A stretch of 64,000 bases of DNA from Chitinophaga rupis (GTDB lineage: Bacteria > Bacteroidota > Bacteroidia > Chitinophagales > Chitinophagaceae). A program made the translations under genes and the position numbers. This document shows, in pieces, positions 6,616-15,155 of the stretch; position 1 is the first letter of the stretch; every line of letters starts with the position of its first letter. The notes under the pieces are model-generated. The model saw only the letters and a list, made by a program, of their open reading frames with translations, did no database searches and was not told where the DNA came from. Location: the NCBI RefSeq assembly GCF_900109685.1, contig NZ_FOBB01000003.1, forward strand, positions 496,001 to 560,000, in the 5' to 3' direction.

Positions 6616-9136
6616 AAAGATTCACCGTTAGCCGCACAAAATAAAAAGCGCCCAAAACACCCATCTGCGCTGATGGGTACTTAAATACGCCGTAATAGCT
6701 GTTATCGTAGATCTGCTTATCCGGGAATACATCCAGCAGGTTATTGGCGCCTATGGTAAAAGTAACCGGCTTCAGGGTATAGCTTACAGAAAGATCGGTT
6801 ACCACTTTCCCTTTCAGCTGCTGCACGCTGCCATAGGGAAAAGAGTTGCGGGCTACTTCGCCAAAATACACATTGCGTAAAGTAGTGCTGAACCTCTTGT
6901 AGCTGTACGTAAGTGCCAGGTTGGCTTTTACGCGGGGAGTACCTTTCACGATCAGGATACTGTCGTTCGGGGAAAAGAAAATACTTTCCTGTCCTTTTAG
7001 CAGCTCCGGTACATGTGTGCCGGTAATGCTGTTCTTATTGAAATTGCCTCCCAGGGAAATGTTCAGCGTATGCGGGCCGGCATGCCAGGTATAATCCGCT
7101 ACCACATCTATTCCCAGTGTGCGCGTATCCACTGCATTGCTGAAAAACCTCGCAGAGCTGGCGCCCAGCGGATTCAGGATGTTCTGGATCTCCGGCACCG
7201 GGTCGCCAAAGGGATCGTATCCGAAGCTGCCGGTAAGCACGATCCTGTCTTTGATATTGATCAGGTAACCATCTACCGTTAAGCTCAGGTTACCGGCTTT
7301 AGCTGTAAAACCCAGGCTGTAGTTAATGGCGGTTTCCTCTTTCAGGGTAGGAATGTCCAGCGCTTTGGCTACTGCACTGCTGTTGGTAAAAAAGCCGGAC
7401 TGTCCCAGCTTGCCATCCGGCAAAATGTCTGTACTGATGTAGCTGAAATACTGCTGATGCAAAGAGGGGGCACGGAATCCCGTGCTAACAGCACCGCGTA
7501 TATTAAAATGATCAGTTATTTTGTAACGGGTATCCAGCTTACCATTGATAGTGGATCCAAAATCACTGTAATGTTCAAAACGGGCAGCTCCGCCTATCAT
7601 CCACCGGTGGGTAACATCCAGCTCCGCATCTGCATACAGGCTGGTATTGTTGCGGCTCTTATGCGTTACATTGGCTGGTGAAAACCCGGTAAAAGATTGC
7701 GCTCCGCCACTCAATCCCAGTGTATCCGTTACCGTACCATCTGCATTTTGCCGTAAGCCATAGTTACGCCAGGAGGCTTCCTCCCCGGCACGGATGCGGT
7801 AATCATCTACCCGGAACTCTGCTCCCAGGGCCAGGTTCAGCCCATACCCTATCCCCGCGAACTGACGGTGAAAATCCAGGTTAGTGGTGTTCTGCAAAAA
7901 TTCATGTCCGCCCGCTGTAAAGCTGGTCGGGCTTTTATCCTGCAGGGAGGCGTTTACCGTATTATTCACAAAATAATCAAAGCGGTTATCGCCGATGGTA
8001 TTGCTCAGGTCTGCCTCCCATTGGCCCAAATAATATTTTACACCCAGGGCCAGGCTACGGTCATGGATATGGGAAGTAGTGTTGGGCTGAAAGCCATTCG
8101 GGAAAATGCTGTACACCATGTTTTCCGTTTCACTGGGCAAACGGCGGAAACCATAACCCTCCCCTTTCCGGAAGCTATACCCGCCAAAAGCGTAAAAAGT
8201 TCCCTTCCCGTTATTAAAGGGCAGGCCCAGGTTCAGGAAACCTGCGGCATTCTTAATACGGGCATCGCCTATCTGGAAGTTAAAGTCTTTGCGGGTTAGC
8301 CCCAGCTCCTTCAGCTTATCATCATCATATTTACGCGAAGCGGCCGGATCATTTGCAAAAGGATAGGCAAAGAAGTTGCCTAACGCAGACTGGTCGAAAA
8401 TGATAAGGTCGTGATCCTGTGTACGGGTAGTTCGGCCACGGTAATACGTTTCACCGGTAAGGTTCAGGTATCCGCCCTGTTTGCCCAAAGGCAGGCCGTA
8501 GTTCAGGTTCAGCTGGCCCAGGCCTCCATCATTGCGGGAAGAAAGACCACCGGTAGCAGAGGCAAACAGCTGGTGTACATTCTTTTTCAAAACTATATTG
8601 ATCACGCCTGCAATGGCATCAGAACCGTATTGCGCGGCAGCGCCGTCACGTAATATTTCTATACGTTCAATGGCCGATGCCGGAATGGCATTGAGATCGG
8701 TACCTACGGAACCATTCCCTACTGTGCCCTGGTTATTCACCAGTGAAGTCGTATGCCGCCGTTTACCATTGATCAGTACCAGCACCTGGTCGGGCCCCAG
8801 GCCGCGGATGCTGGCCGGATCTATATGTTCAGAACCGTCGGAAGAGGATTGCCGGTTGGAGTTAAATGAAGGCGAAACATATTGCAGCAGCTGGTTCAGA
8901 TCATTTTGTGGGGATTGCTGCTGCAGCTTTTTAATATCAAATACATCTACCGGCACCGGCGTATTTAAGCGGCTACGCCCAATACCGCGGGAGCCTATCA
9001 GCACTACTTCCTGCAGGGTAGTTGTTTCTTTACCACCCATCAATGCTATGGAATCGGTGTTACGGGTTGTATCCTGTGCATTGACGCCCTGTTGCAATAA
9101 TAACAATAATAACAAAAGGTATAAGTAACGATGCAT
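6614..9136 (-). CDS. TonB-dependent outer membrane receptor
   Basis: An 840-residue TonB-dependent receptor. A signal peptide (about 1-20, ending VNAQ) precedes a plug domain at roughly 45-190, with segments such as IRGLGPDQVLVLINGKR and GAAAQYGSDAIAGVINIVLKK. A 22-stranded barrel then runs to the C-terminal aromatic-ended strand FVRLTVNL. It lacks the N-terminal carboxypeptidase-like domain and SusD partner of SusC proteins, so it is more like siderophore, cobalamin or metal receptors. No transport, sigma or FecR gene is adjacent, so the ligand cannot be inferred. Confidence 0.9.
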   Translation of the reverse strand: MHRYLYLLLLLLLLQQGVNAQDTTRNTDSIALMGGKETTTLQEVVLIGSRGIGRSRLNTPVPVDVFDIKKLQQQSPQNDLNQLLQYVSPSFNSNRQSSSDGSEHIDPASIRGLGPDQVLVLINGKRRHTTSLVNNQGTVGNGSVGTDLNAIPASAIERIEILRDGAAAQYGSDAIAGVINIVLKKNVHQLFASATGGLSSRNDGGLGQLNLNYGLPLGKQGGYLNLTGETYYRGRTTRTQDHDLIIFDQSALGNFFAYPFANDPAASRKYDDDKLKELGLTRKDFNFQIGDARIKNAAGFLNLGLPFNNGKGTFYAFGGYSFRKGEGYGFRRLPSETENMVYSIFPNGFQPNTTSHIHDRSLALGVKYYLGQWEADLSNTIGDNRFDYFVNNTVNASLQDKSPTSFTAGGHEFLQNTTNLDFHRQFAGIGYGLNLALGAEFRVDDYRIRAGEEASWRNYGLRQNADGTVTDTLGLSGGAQSFTGFSPANVTHKSRNNTSLYADAELDVTHRWMIGGAARFEHYSDFGSTINGKLDTRYKITDHFNIRGAVSTGFRAPSLHQQYFSYISTDILPDGKLGQSGFFTNSSAVAKALDIPTLKEETAINYSLGFTAKAGNLSLTVDGYLINIKDRIVLTGSFGYDPFGDPVPEIQNILNPLGASSARFFSNAVDTRTLGIDVVADYTWHAGPHTLNISLGGNFNKNSITGTHVPELLKGQESIFFSPNDSILIVKGTPRVKANLALTYSYKRFSTTLRNVYFGEVARNSFPYGSVQQLKGKVVTDLSVSYTLKPVTFTIGANNLLDVFPDKQIYDNSYYGVFKYPSAQMGVLGAFYFVRLTVNL

Positions 9137-9166
9137 ACAGTTGGTTTAATGGAGTTAGGAAAAAAA

Positions 9167-9327
9167 GTTCCATGGTCGATGGTCCATAGTCCATTGCATA
9201 GAACGTAATATTAGTAATGCGTTAAAGGCTCATAGTATGTAGTCTCTGTAGTCTATTGTCCATGACATAGTTCGTAGTAAATGCTATACGCAAAATGCTA
9301 TGGACCATCGACTATGGACTATGGACT
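9167..9327. repeat. Heptamer inverted repeat, family A copy 3
   Basis: Lies between two genes on the same strand. Left arm GTTCCAT, GGTCGAT, GGTCCAT, AGTCCAT (9167-9194). The right arm, read on the minus strand, starts inside the TAG stop of the SAM hydrolase gene: AGTCCAT twice, AGTCGAT, GGTCCAT. The centre has a diverged version of the family A core (TTGCATAGAACGTA). Confidence 0.7.
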
Positions 9328-10222
9328 ATCGCACCTTCACCTGCACACTCCAGTCGCTCCCGCTTTCAATACGGTATTTAGCGGCAAAGCTGCCCTGGTT
9401 CAGCGCAAATGATAATTGCATCAGGCTATTCAGGTAAGCCAGCGGCTGGCCTAAGGGTACATCGCCAAATGTATGCGCATAGGGCATTACACCCTGGTAC
9501 ACCTGCTGGCCTTTATGATATATTATTACCTGCAGCTTGCCACCGGCAGGGATGTTCAGCTTCGCAAAAAGATCGGCAGAAATGTTAGTCCAAAGGTTGC
9601 CGTATTGCACATCCAGGATAGCAATGGTGCCTTTAAGCACGCCGCCCTGCAAAGTGGCCGGTTGATGCGGAATAGTAACCACGCTGTCTGGCAATGCAGG
9701 CCCTACCTGCTCAAAAGAAATAGTGCCGGCAGCCAGCCGCGCACCGGTATAGGCATACACATCGCGCCCATGAAAAGTGTAGGACTTGCGGGAATCCTGG
9801 CGGCGGTTCACCGCTTCATCAATTTCCCGGATAGCCGCAATGCCTTCTGATTGCGCAATTAATGTAAGCGTACCATTGTCCGGCGTTACAATAAAATGGC
9901 CGGCTTTTGTTTGCAGCACTACTGATTTGCGTTGCGTACCCACACCAGGATCCACTACAGATACAAACACGGTGCCCTTAGGCCAGTAAGGCACGGTTTG
10001 TTCCAGGCGGTAAGCGGCTTCCCATATGTTGTAAGCCGGTATCTCATGCGTTACATCATACAGCTTCAGCTCACTGGATACGCCGTTGGCTACGCCTTTC
10101 ATGGCAGAAACGGCGCCGTCTTTCAAACCAAAATCCGACTGAAAAACAACAATTTTATTCTGGGCCTGCAGCTGGTGCATACAAAGGCCTAACATAAATA
10201 CGTACACGAATTTCTGGACCAT
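9326..10222 (-). CDS. Exported SAM hydrolase (SAM hydroxide adenosyltransferase, DUF62 family)
   Basis: Family members cleave S-adenosylmethionine to adenosine and methionine; relatives are fluorinases and chlorinases. In this 298-residue protein the known Asp-Arg-His triad is intact: Asp91 and Arg98 in VVDPGVGTQR, His151 in TFHGRD. Opening QSDFGLKDG and TPDNGTL segments are typical. Odd feature: starting at Met 10222 the protein has a clear signal peptide (hydrophobic core, cleavage after LQA near residue 20), so it should act in the periplasm, where SAM is not expected. Longer starts at 10264 or 10231 do not remove this segment. Confidence 0.8.
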   Translation of the reverse strand: MVQKFVYVFMLGLCMHQLQAQNKIVVFQSDFGLKDGAVSAMKGVANGVSSELKLYDVTHEIPAYNIWEAAYRLEQTVPYWPKGTVFVSVVDPGVGTQRKSVVLQTKAGHFIVTPDNGTLTLIAQSEGIAAIREIDEAVNRRQDSRKSYTFHGRDVYAYTGARLAAGTISFEQVGPALPDSVVTIPHQPATLQGGVLKGTIAILDVQYGNLWTNISADLFAKLNIPAGGKLQVIIYHKGQQVYQGVMPYAHTFGDVPLGQPLAYLNSLMQLSFALNQGSFAAKYRIESGSDWSVQVKVR

Positions 10223-10451
10223 ACCTGACATAAGTGAATAAATAAATGGGGTGATTGAAAGCACGAAATTAATGAAAAATTAAAGTCTACAAAACAACTA
10301 GACAAATCATGATAAAATAATCCCATTACCCGGAAGCCGGCTGGGTTTTATTTCGTAATAATATTCCGTATATTGGATGTACGAACAGCGGTTACCCCGC
10401 TCCCAAAAATCAGATAACCTTTTTTCTAACCCCAATAAATGCTGCTTATCT

Positions 10452-11393
10452 ATGGAGAGCAAGATCCCTAATGATGCCGAACCAACGCAGGATTACGTAT
10501 TACTTACCGTGCTGAGTGTATTTTTTGGTTTGCTGGGCATTTCGCTATTGTACGTGGTGCTGAAGGTATGGCCATCCGGTATTTCCAGCGTGCCTGAAAA
10601 GGTGTACCTGCTTGGAAAGGCTTACACAATTTCGCCTGAGCGCCGTTACCTGCTGCTTATGACGCTTGGCGGGGCACTGGGCGCCAGTGTGCACCTGCTT
10701 ATTTCCTTTACCGCTTTTGTGGGCAACCGCTCTTTCGTAACATCATGGGTACCCTGGTACATGCTGCGTCCTGTTATTGGCGCGGCCATGGCGCTGTTCT
10801 TTTATATGCTGCTTCGTGGCGGCATTTTAACGTATGGGCCTTCCACCACCAGCACTGTTCCGGTTGAAAAACCCAGCAACAGCGCGATAAAGGTAACCCC
10901 TGCCAATGTAACCGCACCACCGGGCGATTCGGATTCTGTAAAGGTGCAGGGCCCTTCTCCTGTCCCTGCTGCGGATAGTACAGACACTACTGCAACCGCG
11001 GCTGCAGCGCCGGCAAAAGCAAGCGAGCCACCAGCGAACTCCGATGAAGAAGATTCACAGCCTGCACCGGTGCCGCCTCTGAACCCTTTTGGCATGATGG
11101 CTATTGCCTGTATGGTAGGCCTGTTCTCAAAAGAAGCATCCAAAAAACTGGAGGAGCTGTTTAAAACCCTGTTCAATGTAAGGGCAGATCAACAGGTGCC
11201 ATTCAAAGACAAGCTGCCTACAGATAAACGCGGCATCAATCCGGCTGACACAATAGCTGTTACGCCCACCCCGGATGCCAATGCCGGAGATGCCAATACC
11301 GCAAAGGCAGACGATATTAATGATGTACTGCCGGATGCAGACGAGGATGATGATGCCACTGATCCGGATCATAAAGACGCTCCCCAGGGATAA
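10452..11393 (+). CDS. Membrane protein with Pro/Thr/Ala-rich linker, partner of SH3/CHAP-like gene
   Basis: A 313-residue protein I do not recognise. From the start at 10452 there are three hydrophobic helices: about 16-40, 68-88 and 100-122 (after PWYMLRPVIG). A low-complexity linker rich in Pro, Ala, Thr, Ser and Asp follows (about 128-205), then another hydrophobic stretch (MMAIACMVGLFS, about 215-226), a charged helix (KEASKKLEELFKTLF) and a very acidic tail (about 270-313). Only 12 bases separate it from the next gene, so the two are one unit. A membrane anchor or immunity-type partner is possible but is only inference. Confidence 0.6.
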   Translation: MESKIPNDAEPTQDYVLLTVLSVFFGLLGISLLYVVLKVWPSGISSVPEKVYLLGKAYTISPERRYLLLMTLGGALGASVHLLISFTAFVGNRSFVTSWVPWYMLRPVIGAAMALFFYMLLRGGILTYGPSTTSTVPVEKPSNSAIKVTPANVTAPPGDSDSVKVQGPSPVPAADSTDTTATAAAAPAKASEPPANSDEEDSQPAPVPPLNPFGMMAIACMVGLFSKEASKKLEELFKTLFNVRADQQVPFKDKLPTDKRGINPADTIAVTPTPDANAGDANTAKADDINDVLPDADEDDDATDPDHKDAPQG

Positions 11394-11405
11394 AACTTAT
11401 ATAAC

Positions 11406-12302
11406 ATGACACAGTTCAAAGTAAAAACAGCACTGCGCCTGCGGAGTGTTGCCGCCATAGAACCCGGTAATATTATTACGGTATTGCCCCAGGAAACACT
11501 GGTAACAGAAATTGAACAACCACACCCCGCCGGCTGGCTGTTTGTAAGCACAACGGTGGGTGGTAAACAGCTGTCCGGCTTTGTCAGCTCTGCGTTCCTG
11601 GATAGCGTAGCGCCGGATATCCCGGAAGATGAAGCCACCACGGTACAGGAAGTACATATGAAAACAGCACAAAGCATTACCCGCTCTAAAACTTCGGGCC
11701 GCAGCTTTCCGCTGAATGAACCCGGCATGCCGGAACGTACCGGGGCCGACGTGCTGACCAAAGTAAACCAGATCTGGCAGATCATTGATTTCCTGAACGT
11801 GGAAAAAAGCCCGCGCTATCAGCCAGCTAACAAACAAACCTTCTGTAATATTTACGCCTACGATTATTGTTACCTGGCCAAAGCTTACCTGCCCCGCGTA
11901 TGGTGGAGTGGGAAGGCGCTTACCCGCCTGGCAAAAGGAGAAACCGTGCCCGTTACCTATGGCGATACCATTAATGAAATAACCGCCAATGGACTGTATA
12001 ACTGGTTCAATGATTTTGGCGATGACTTTGGCTGGAAGCGCATGTTTGACCTTACAGAGTTCCAGGAAGAAGTGAACAAAGGCAAAGCAGGCATTATTGT
12101 AGCGCAACGTACGGTGCTTTCCCTCTCCGGGCATATTGTAGCGGTATTACCGGAAGATGCCGCCAATAAAGCCGTGCGCGCCAATGGCAAAGTAACTATG
12201 TTGCTGCAAAGCCAGGCCGGCGCTGCCAATAAAAGGGCCTTTACCAGCCAGTGGTATTTATCCGAAAAGTTCAGGGGATTTAGCTTTTGGCTGCATGACT
12301 GA
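11406..12302 (+). CDS. SH3-domain protein with CHAP/NlpC-like putative peptidoglycan hydrolase domain
   Basis: A 298-residue protein. Residues 1-67 look like a bacterial SH3 domain (RLRSVAAIEPG ... GWLFVSTT ... SGFVSSAFL). The rest resembles a papain-like amidase: Cys147 in KQTFCNIYAYD as likely nucleophile, His243 in LSGHIVAVLP as base, and a polar QSQ (268-270) as possible third residue. The order, Cys on an early helix and Gly-His-beta strand later, is that of CHAP, NlpC/P60 and Tae-type amidases. There is no signal peptide, so a wall-degrading enzyme would need non-Sec delivery. A cytoplasmic transglutaminase-like role is the alternative. Confidence 0.6.
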   Translation: MTQFKVKTALRLRSVAAIEPGNIITVLPQETLVTEIEQPHPAGWLFVSTTVGGKQLSGFVSSAFLDSVAPDIPEDEATTVQEVHMKTAQSITRSKTSGRSFPLNEPGMPERTGADVLTKVNQIWQIIDFLNVEKSPRYQPANKQTFCNIYAYDYCYLAKAYLPRVWWSGKALTRLAKGETVPVTYGDTINEITANGLYNWFNDFGDDFGWKRMFDLTEFQEEVNKGKAGIIVAQRTVLSLSGHIVAVLPEDAANKAVRANGKVTMLLQSQAGAANKRAFTSQWYLSEKFRGFSFWLHD

Positions 12303-12306
12303 TGGA

Positions 12307-12533
12307 ATGTAAAATCATAAATGCAAAATGTAAAACCGGCGAAGGAGGCTCGTTCATAGAGAACATTAAAAGACTTTATGAACGAGATAAACCGACAAAG
12401 GAGGTTCATAGAGACCATTTAAAAAGACTTCATGAACGAGATAAATGTAAAAGGGAATGCAGCGAGTGACATAAAGCTCCGCTGCGTTCCTTTTTACATT
12501 TATGATTTAAAATTTTACATTCTACATTTTATG
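12307..12533. repeat. Family D dispersed intergenic element, copy 1
   Basis: Outer arms are heptamers: ATGTAAA, ATCATAA, ATGCAAA, ATGTAAA on the left, and TTTACAT, TTATGAT, TTAAAAT, TTTACAT on the right. Inside is a core hairpin unit present twice (GTTCATAGAG / CTTTATGAAC at about 12352-12383, and GTTCATAGAG / CTTCATGAAC at 12404-12437). A 16-bp stem-loop follows: AAAAGGGAATGCAGCG 12449-12464 pairs with 12480-12495, with two G-U pairs. Copy 2, inverted, lies at 43352-43519. Confidence 0.75.
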
Positions 12534-12569
12534 AGTATTTTTCTGGTAAGCAGCCAAAACTACACCACT

Positions 12570-14402
12570 ATGTTATATCAAAACAAAAGAAGCAGCCTTC
12601 TTTTTCTACTGTTATGCATTCCCTTTTACCTGTGCGCTCAATCCATTAAGATCGTTACTAATCATGTAGGGTATGAAGGCAGCAAAGCCAAACAGGCTGT
12701 AATTGTTGCCGACAAACAGGTAGCCATCAACACCTTTCAGCTGCTGGATGCAGCAGGTAAAGCTGTGTTTACCGGCAAGCCTGTATTTACCGGCCCGGTA
12801 CAAAAATGGAAGAACTGGGTTTTCTGGACCATGGATTTCAGCACATTCAATACGTCCGGCACTTACCAGCTGCAAATAACAGCTGCCGGTAAAAATATCA
12901 GCTCCTACCCTTTCCGTATTGGTAAAAATATATTGGAGCAGGCCACTATTTCTGATGTGATCTATTATTTTAAAGGACAACGCAGCTCCGGCCTGCTGGA
13001 CCAGGCAGACCGTCATTTACTGCTGGCCGGTAAAACTACTGATACCGTAGATATGCATGGCGGCTGGTACGATGCTACCGGCGACTATGGCAAGCATCTG
13101 TCGCACCTTACTTTTTCCACCTACTTTAACCCGCAGCAAATATCGCTTACCGTATGGAGCTTATTAAAAACCTACGCCCTGCTGCATAAGAAAAGCGGTA
13201 CGGATTACCGCCAGTATAACCGCCGCCTGCTGGATGAAGCCATGTACGGAGCCGATTACCTGGCGCGTGTGCATGCGGCTAATGGCTCTTTTTACCGGTC
13301 CGTATCAGCGCCCGGCCCGGGCAAGCTGGCAAAGGACCGCGTAGTGCATGGAGAAGAGAAAGGTTACAGCATTAAACAATCCAAAGACCAGGCAGCGGAT
13401 AAAAAAACTGCCGGCGACGACTGGAAGGGTTACCAGTCCAGCTACCGCTCCGGCGCCGGTATTTCCATTGCTGCACTGGCCATTGCATCTACTTACGATA
13501 CCTCCGGTGAATACAGCAACGCTGATTACCTGCACGCTGCGGAAGATGCTTTTGCTTTTCTTGAAAAGAACAATGCCGGCATGACGAATGACGGCAAAGA
13601 AAATATCGTGGATGATTACTGCGCGCTGGAAGCGGCAACAGAATTATACAAGGCCACTAAAAAGCCCGTCTATAAAGCAGCGGCTGATAAAAGAGCGGCG
13701 CAGCTGATGCAACGCCTCAGCTCCTGGAAAAAATACCATGACTACTGGCGTGCCGATGACCAGGACCGTCCTTTCTTTCATGCAGCGGATGCAGGCTACC
13801 CGCTGGTTAGCCTGGTGGATTATTATTCCATTGCAGATGGCGCTACACAAAGCCATATCAAAGAAGTGACCAAACGTTCCCTGGCTTTTGAGCTGTCTGT
13901 TACCCATGAAGTAAATAATCCTTTCGGCTATAGCCGCCAGCTGGTGCAGGATACAGCCGGCAAGCGCCGCACCGCGTTCTTTTACCCGCATGGTGCGGAA
14001 ACAGCGCCCTGGTGGCAGGGGGAAAATGCGCGTTTAGGCTCTATGGCCAGCGCTGCCCGTATGGCAGCAGGTTTGTTTAAAGAAGATAAACCTTTGCACG
14101 ACAGCCTGGAACGTTTTGCGCTGGACCAGCTGAACTGGATCCTGGGCCTGAACCCCTATGATGCCTGTATGCTGCAGGGCACCGGCCATAACAACCCTGC
14201 CTATGGTTTCTTTGGCACCTTTGAATATACCAATGCCCCGGGCGGTATTGTAAATGGTATTACCAGCGGTTTGGATAATGAGGAGGATATTGAGTTCAAC
14301 CTTTCCTATGCCACTACCGGCAAGGATTATGACTGGCGCTGGGCGGAGCAATGGCTGCCGCATGCAGCCTGGTATTTGCTGGCAATAGCGCTGGCGGAGT
14401 AA
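12570..14402 (+). CDS. Glycoside hydrolase family 9 protein with N-terminal Ig-like domain
   Basis: A 610-residue exported glycosidase. Signal peptide (1-24, ending YLCAQ), an N-terminal cellulase-type Ig-like domain (about 25-110), then the (alpha/alpha)6 GH9 barrel. The catalytic-base motif GGWYDATGDYGKH is near residues 163-175; the C-terminal signatures LNWILGLNPYD and GHNNPAYG are present, and the acid Glu is probably in the GLDNEEDIEFN stretch. Family members cleave beta-1,4-glucans or release glucosamine/glucose from the non-reducing end. The start at 12570 gives a proper signal peptide; the upstream ATG at 12432 is inside the family D repeat and is rejected. Confidence 0.85.
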   Translation: MLYQNKRSSLLFLLLCIPFYLCAQSIKIVTNHVGYEGSKAKQAVIVADKQVAINTFQLLDAAGKAVFTGKPVFTGPVQKWKNWVFWTMDFSTFNTSGTYQLQITAAGKNISSYPFRIGKNILEQATISDVIYYFKGQRSSGLLDQADRHLLLAGKTTDTVDMHGGWYDATGDYGKHLSHLTFSTYFNPQQISLTVWSLLKTYALLHKKSGTDYRQYNRRLLDEAMYGADYLARVHAANGSFYRSVSAPGPGKLAKDRVVHGEEKGYSIKQSKDQAADKKTAGDDWKGYQSSYRSGAGISIAALAIASTYDTSGEYSNADYLHAAEDAFAFLEKNNAGMTNDGKENIVDDYCALEAATELYKATKKPVYKAAADKRAAQLMQRLSSWKKYHDYWRADDQDRPFFHAADAGYPLVSLVDYYSIADGATQSHIKEVTKRSLAFELSVTHEVNNPFGYSRQLVQDTAGKRRTAFFYPHGAETAPWWQGENARLGSMASAARMAAGLFKEDKPLHDSLERFALDQLNWILGLNPYDACMLQGTGHNNPAYGFFGTFEYTNAPGGIVNGITSGLDNEEDIEFNLSYATTGKDYDWRWAEQWLPHAAWYLLAIALAE

Positions 14403-14427
14403 TTAATAACGAATAGTTAATAATTAA
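14400..14427. repeat. Stop-anchored heptamer repeat, family F copy 1
   Basis: Four exact-length 7-mers starting with the GH9 stop codon itself: TAATTAA, TAACGAA, TAGTTAA, TAATTAA. Because 7 is not a multiple of 3, the units place stop codons in all frames. Same family in the opposite orientation at 38439-38469. Confidence 0.7.
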
Positions 14428-14436
14428 GATTACCCT

Positions 14437-14898
14437 ATGTCCTTTAGAAATTTATTCCGCTTGCCTGAGCTGTTGTTGTTCCTTCCCCTGCCGTTCATGC
14501 TCTATTATGGCAATGCTGCCATAGATATTCATATGCTTGATACCTATTTTGTTATTGGGCAGGCAGGTTATGCAGCATTGTTGCTGGTATTTCCGCTGCT
14601 CTTTACTTCATGGATCATCCATGTATTGCTTCACAGAAAGGCGCTGCTATCAGCTAAATGGCGCTGGGCGCAAGTGATCGTGACCCTGCTTTGCCCGTTG
14701 GCAGCCGGCATTATTTTAAATAATTCATCACTGGAAGGTATGGCAGGTATGCCACGCCGGTATTATGATTACAACGCATATTATAACCTTCTCACCCAGT
14801 ATAAGCTGATGATCGTATGCGCCCTGGTATTTTTACTTAGCCAGCTGCTATTCTGGATAGCGGGTGCTGTTTTATTAATAAGGCGGCCATCGCGGTAG
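14437..14898 (+). CDS. Four-helix membrane protein with DTYFVI motif
   Basis: A 153-residue integral membrane protein with four predicted helices (about 10-27, 42-65, 78-95 and 122-147). The segment DIHMLDTYFVIGQA (about 31-44) resembles the DIHLHDTYFVV motif of cytochrome oxidase subunit I, but the protein is far too short for a catalytic subunit and has no haem-ligand histidine array. It follows GH9 by 34 bases and may be on the same transcript. A terminator hairpin follows it. Function unknown. Confidence 0.55.
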   Translation: MSFRNLFRLPELLLFLPLPFMLYYGNAAIDIHMLDTYFVIGQAGYAALLLVFPLLFTSWIIHVLLHRKALLSAKWRWAQVIVTLLCPLAAGIILNNSSLEGMAGMPRRYYDYNAYYNLLTQYKLMIVCALVFLLSQLLFWIAGAVLLIRRPSR

Positions 14899-14918
14899 CA
14901 TTATATTATTATCATCAA

Positions 14919-14956
14919 ACAGAAAAGCATGTCATTCACCTGGCATGCTTTTCTGT
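14919..14956 (+). terminator. Hairpin terminator
   Basis: ACAGAAAAGCATG (14919-14931) pairs perfectly with CATGCTTTTCTGT (14944-14956), 20 bases after the membrane protein stop codon. The 13-bp stem is strong, but no long T-run follows. Confidence 0.65.
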
Positions 14957-15155
14957 TAAAACAACTTTCATGTGATTGATTTTATATTTACACACTGAAT
15001 AAGAAAATGCGCCATTGCCTGATATGATCTCTTTTAATAATTTTATTTAATTGATTATCAATAACTAATTAATATTTTCTTTTATTTATATTTTTTATTT
15101 GTATTTTTCCAGCGCCTAAAAACCGATATCTTTATTAAAAGCGCTTAATACTAAC

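Noticed and set aside
11127..12418. Long minus-strand open frames opposite the SH3/CHAP-like gene
   Set aside because: Shadows of the plus-strand codons; low-complexity or Cys/His-rich translations without domain features.
12432..12569. N-terminal extension of the GH9 protein from an upstream ATG
   Set aside because: The segment lies inside the family D intergenic element, and the downstream ATG at 12570 gives a clean signal peptide.
14437..14898. Fragment of cytochrome c oxidase subunit I because of a DTYFVI motif
   Set aside because: The protein is complete at 153 residues with normal gene borders, and no haem-ligand histidines are found; only a short resemblance.
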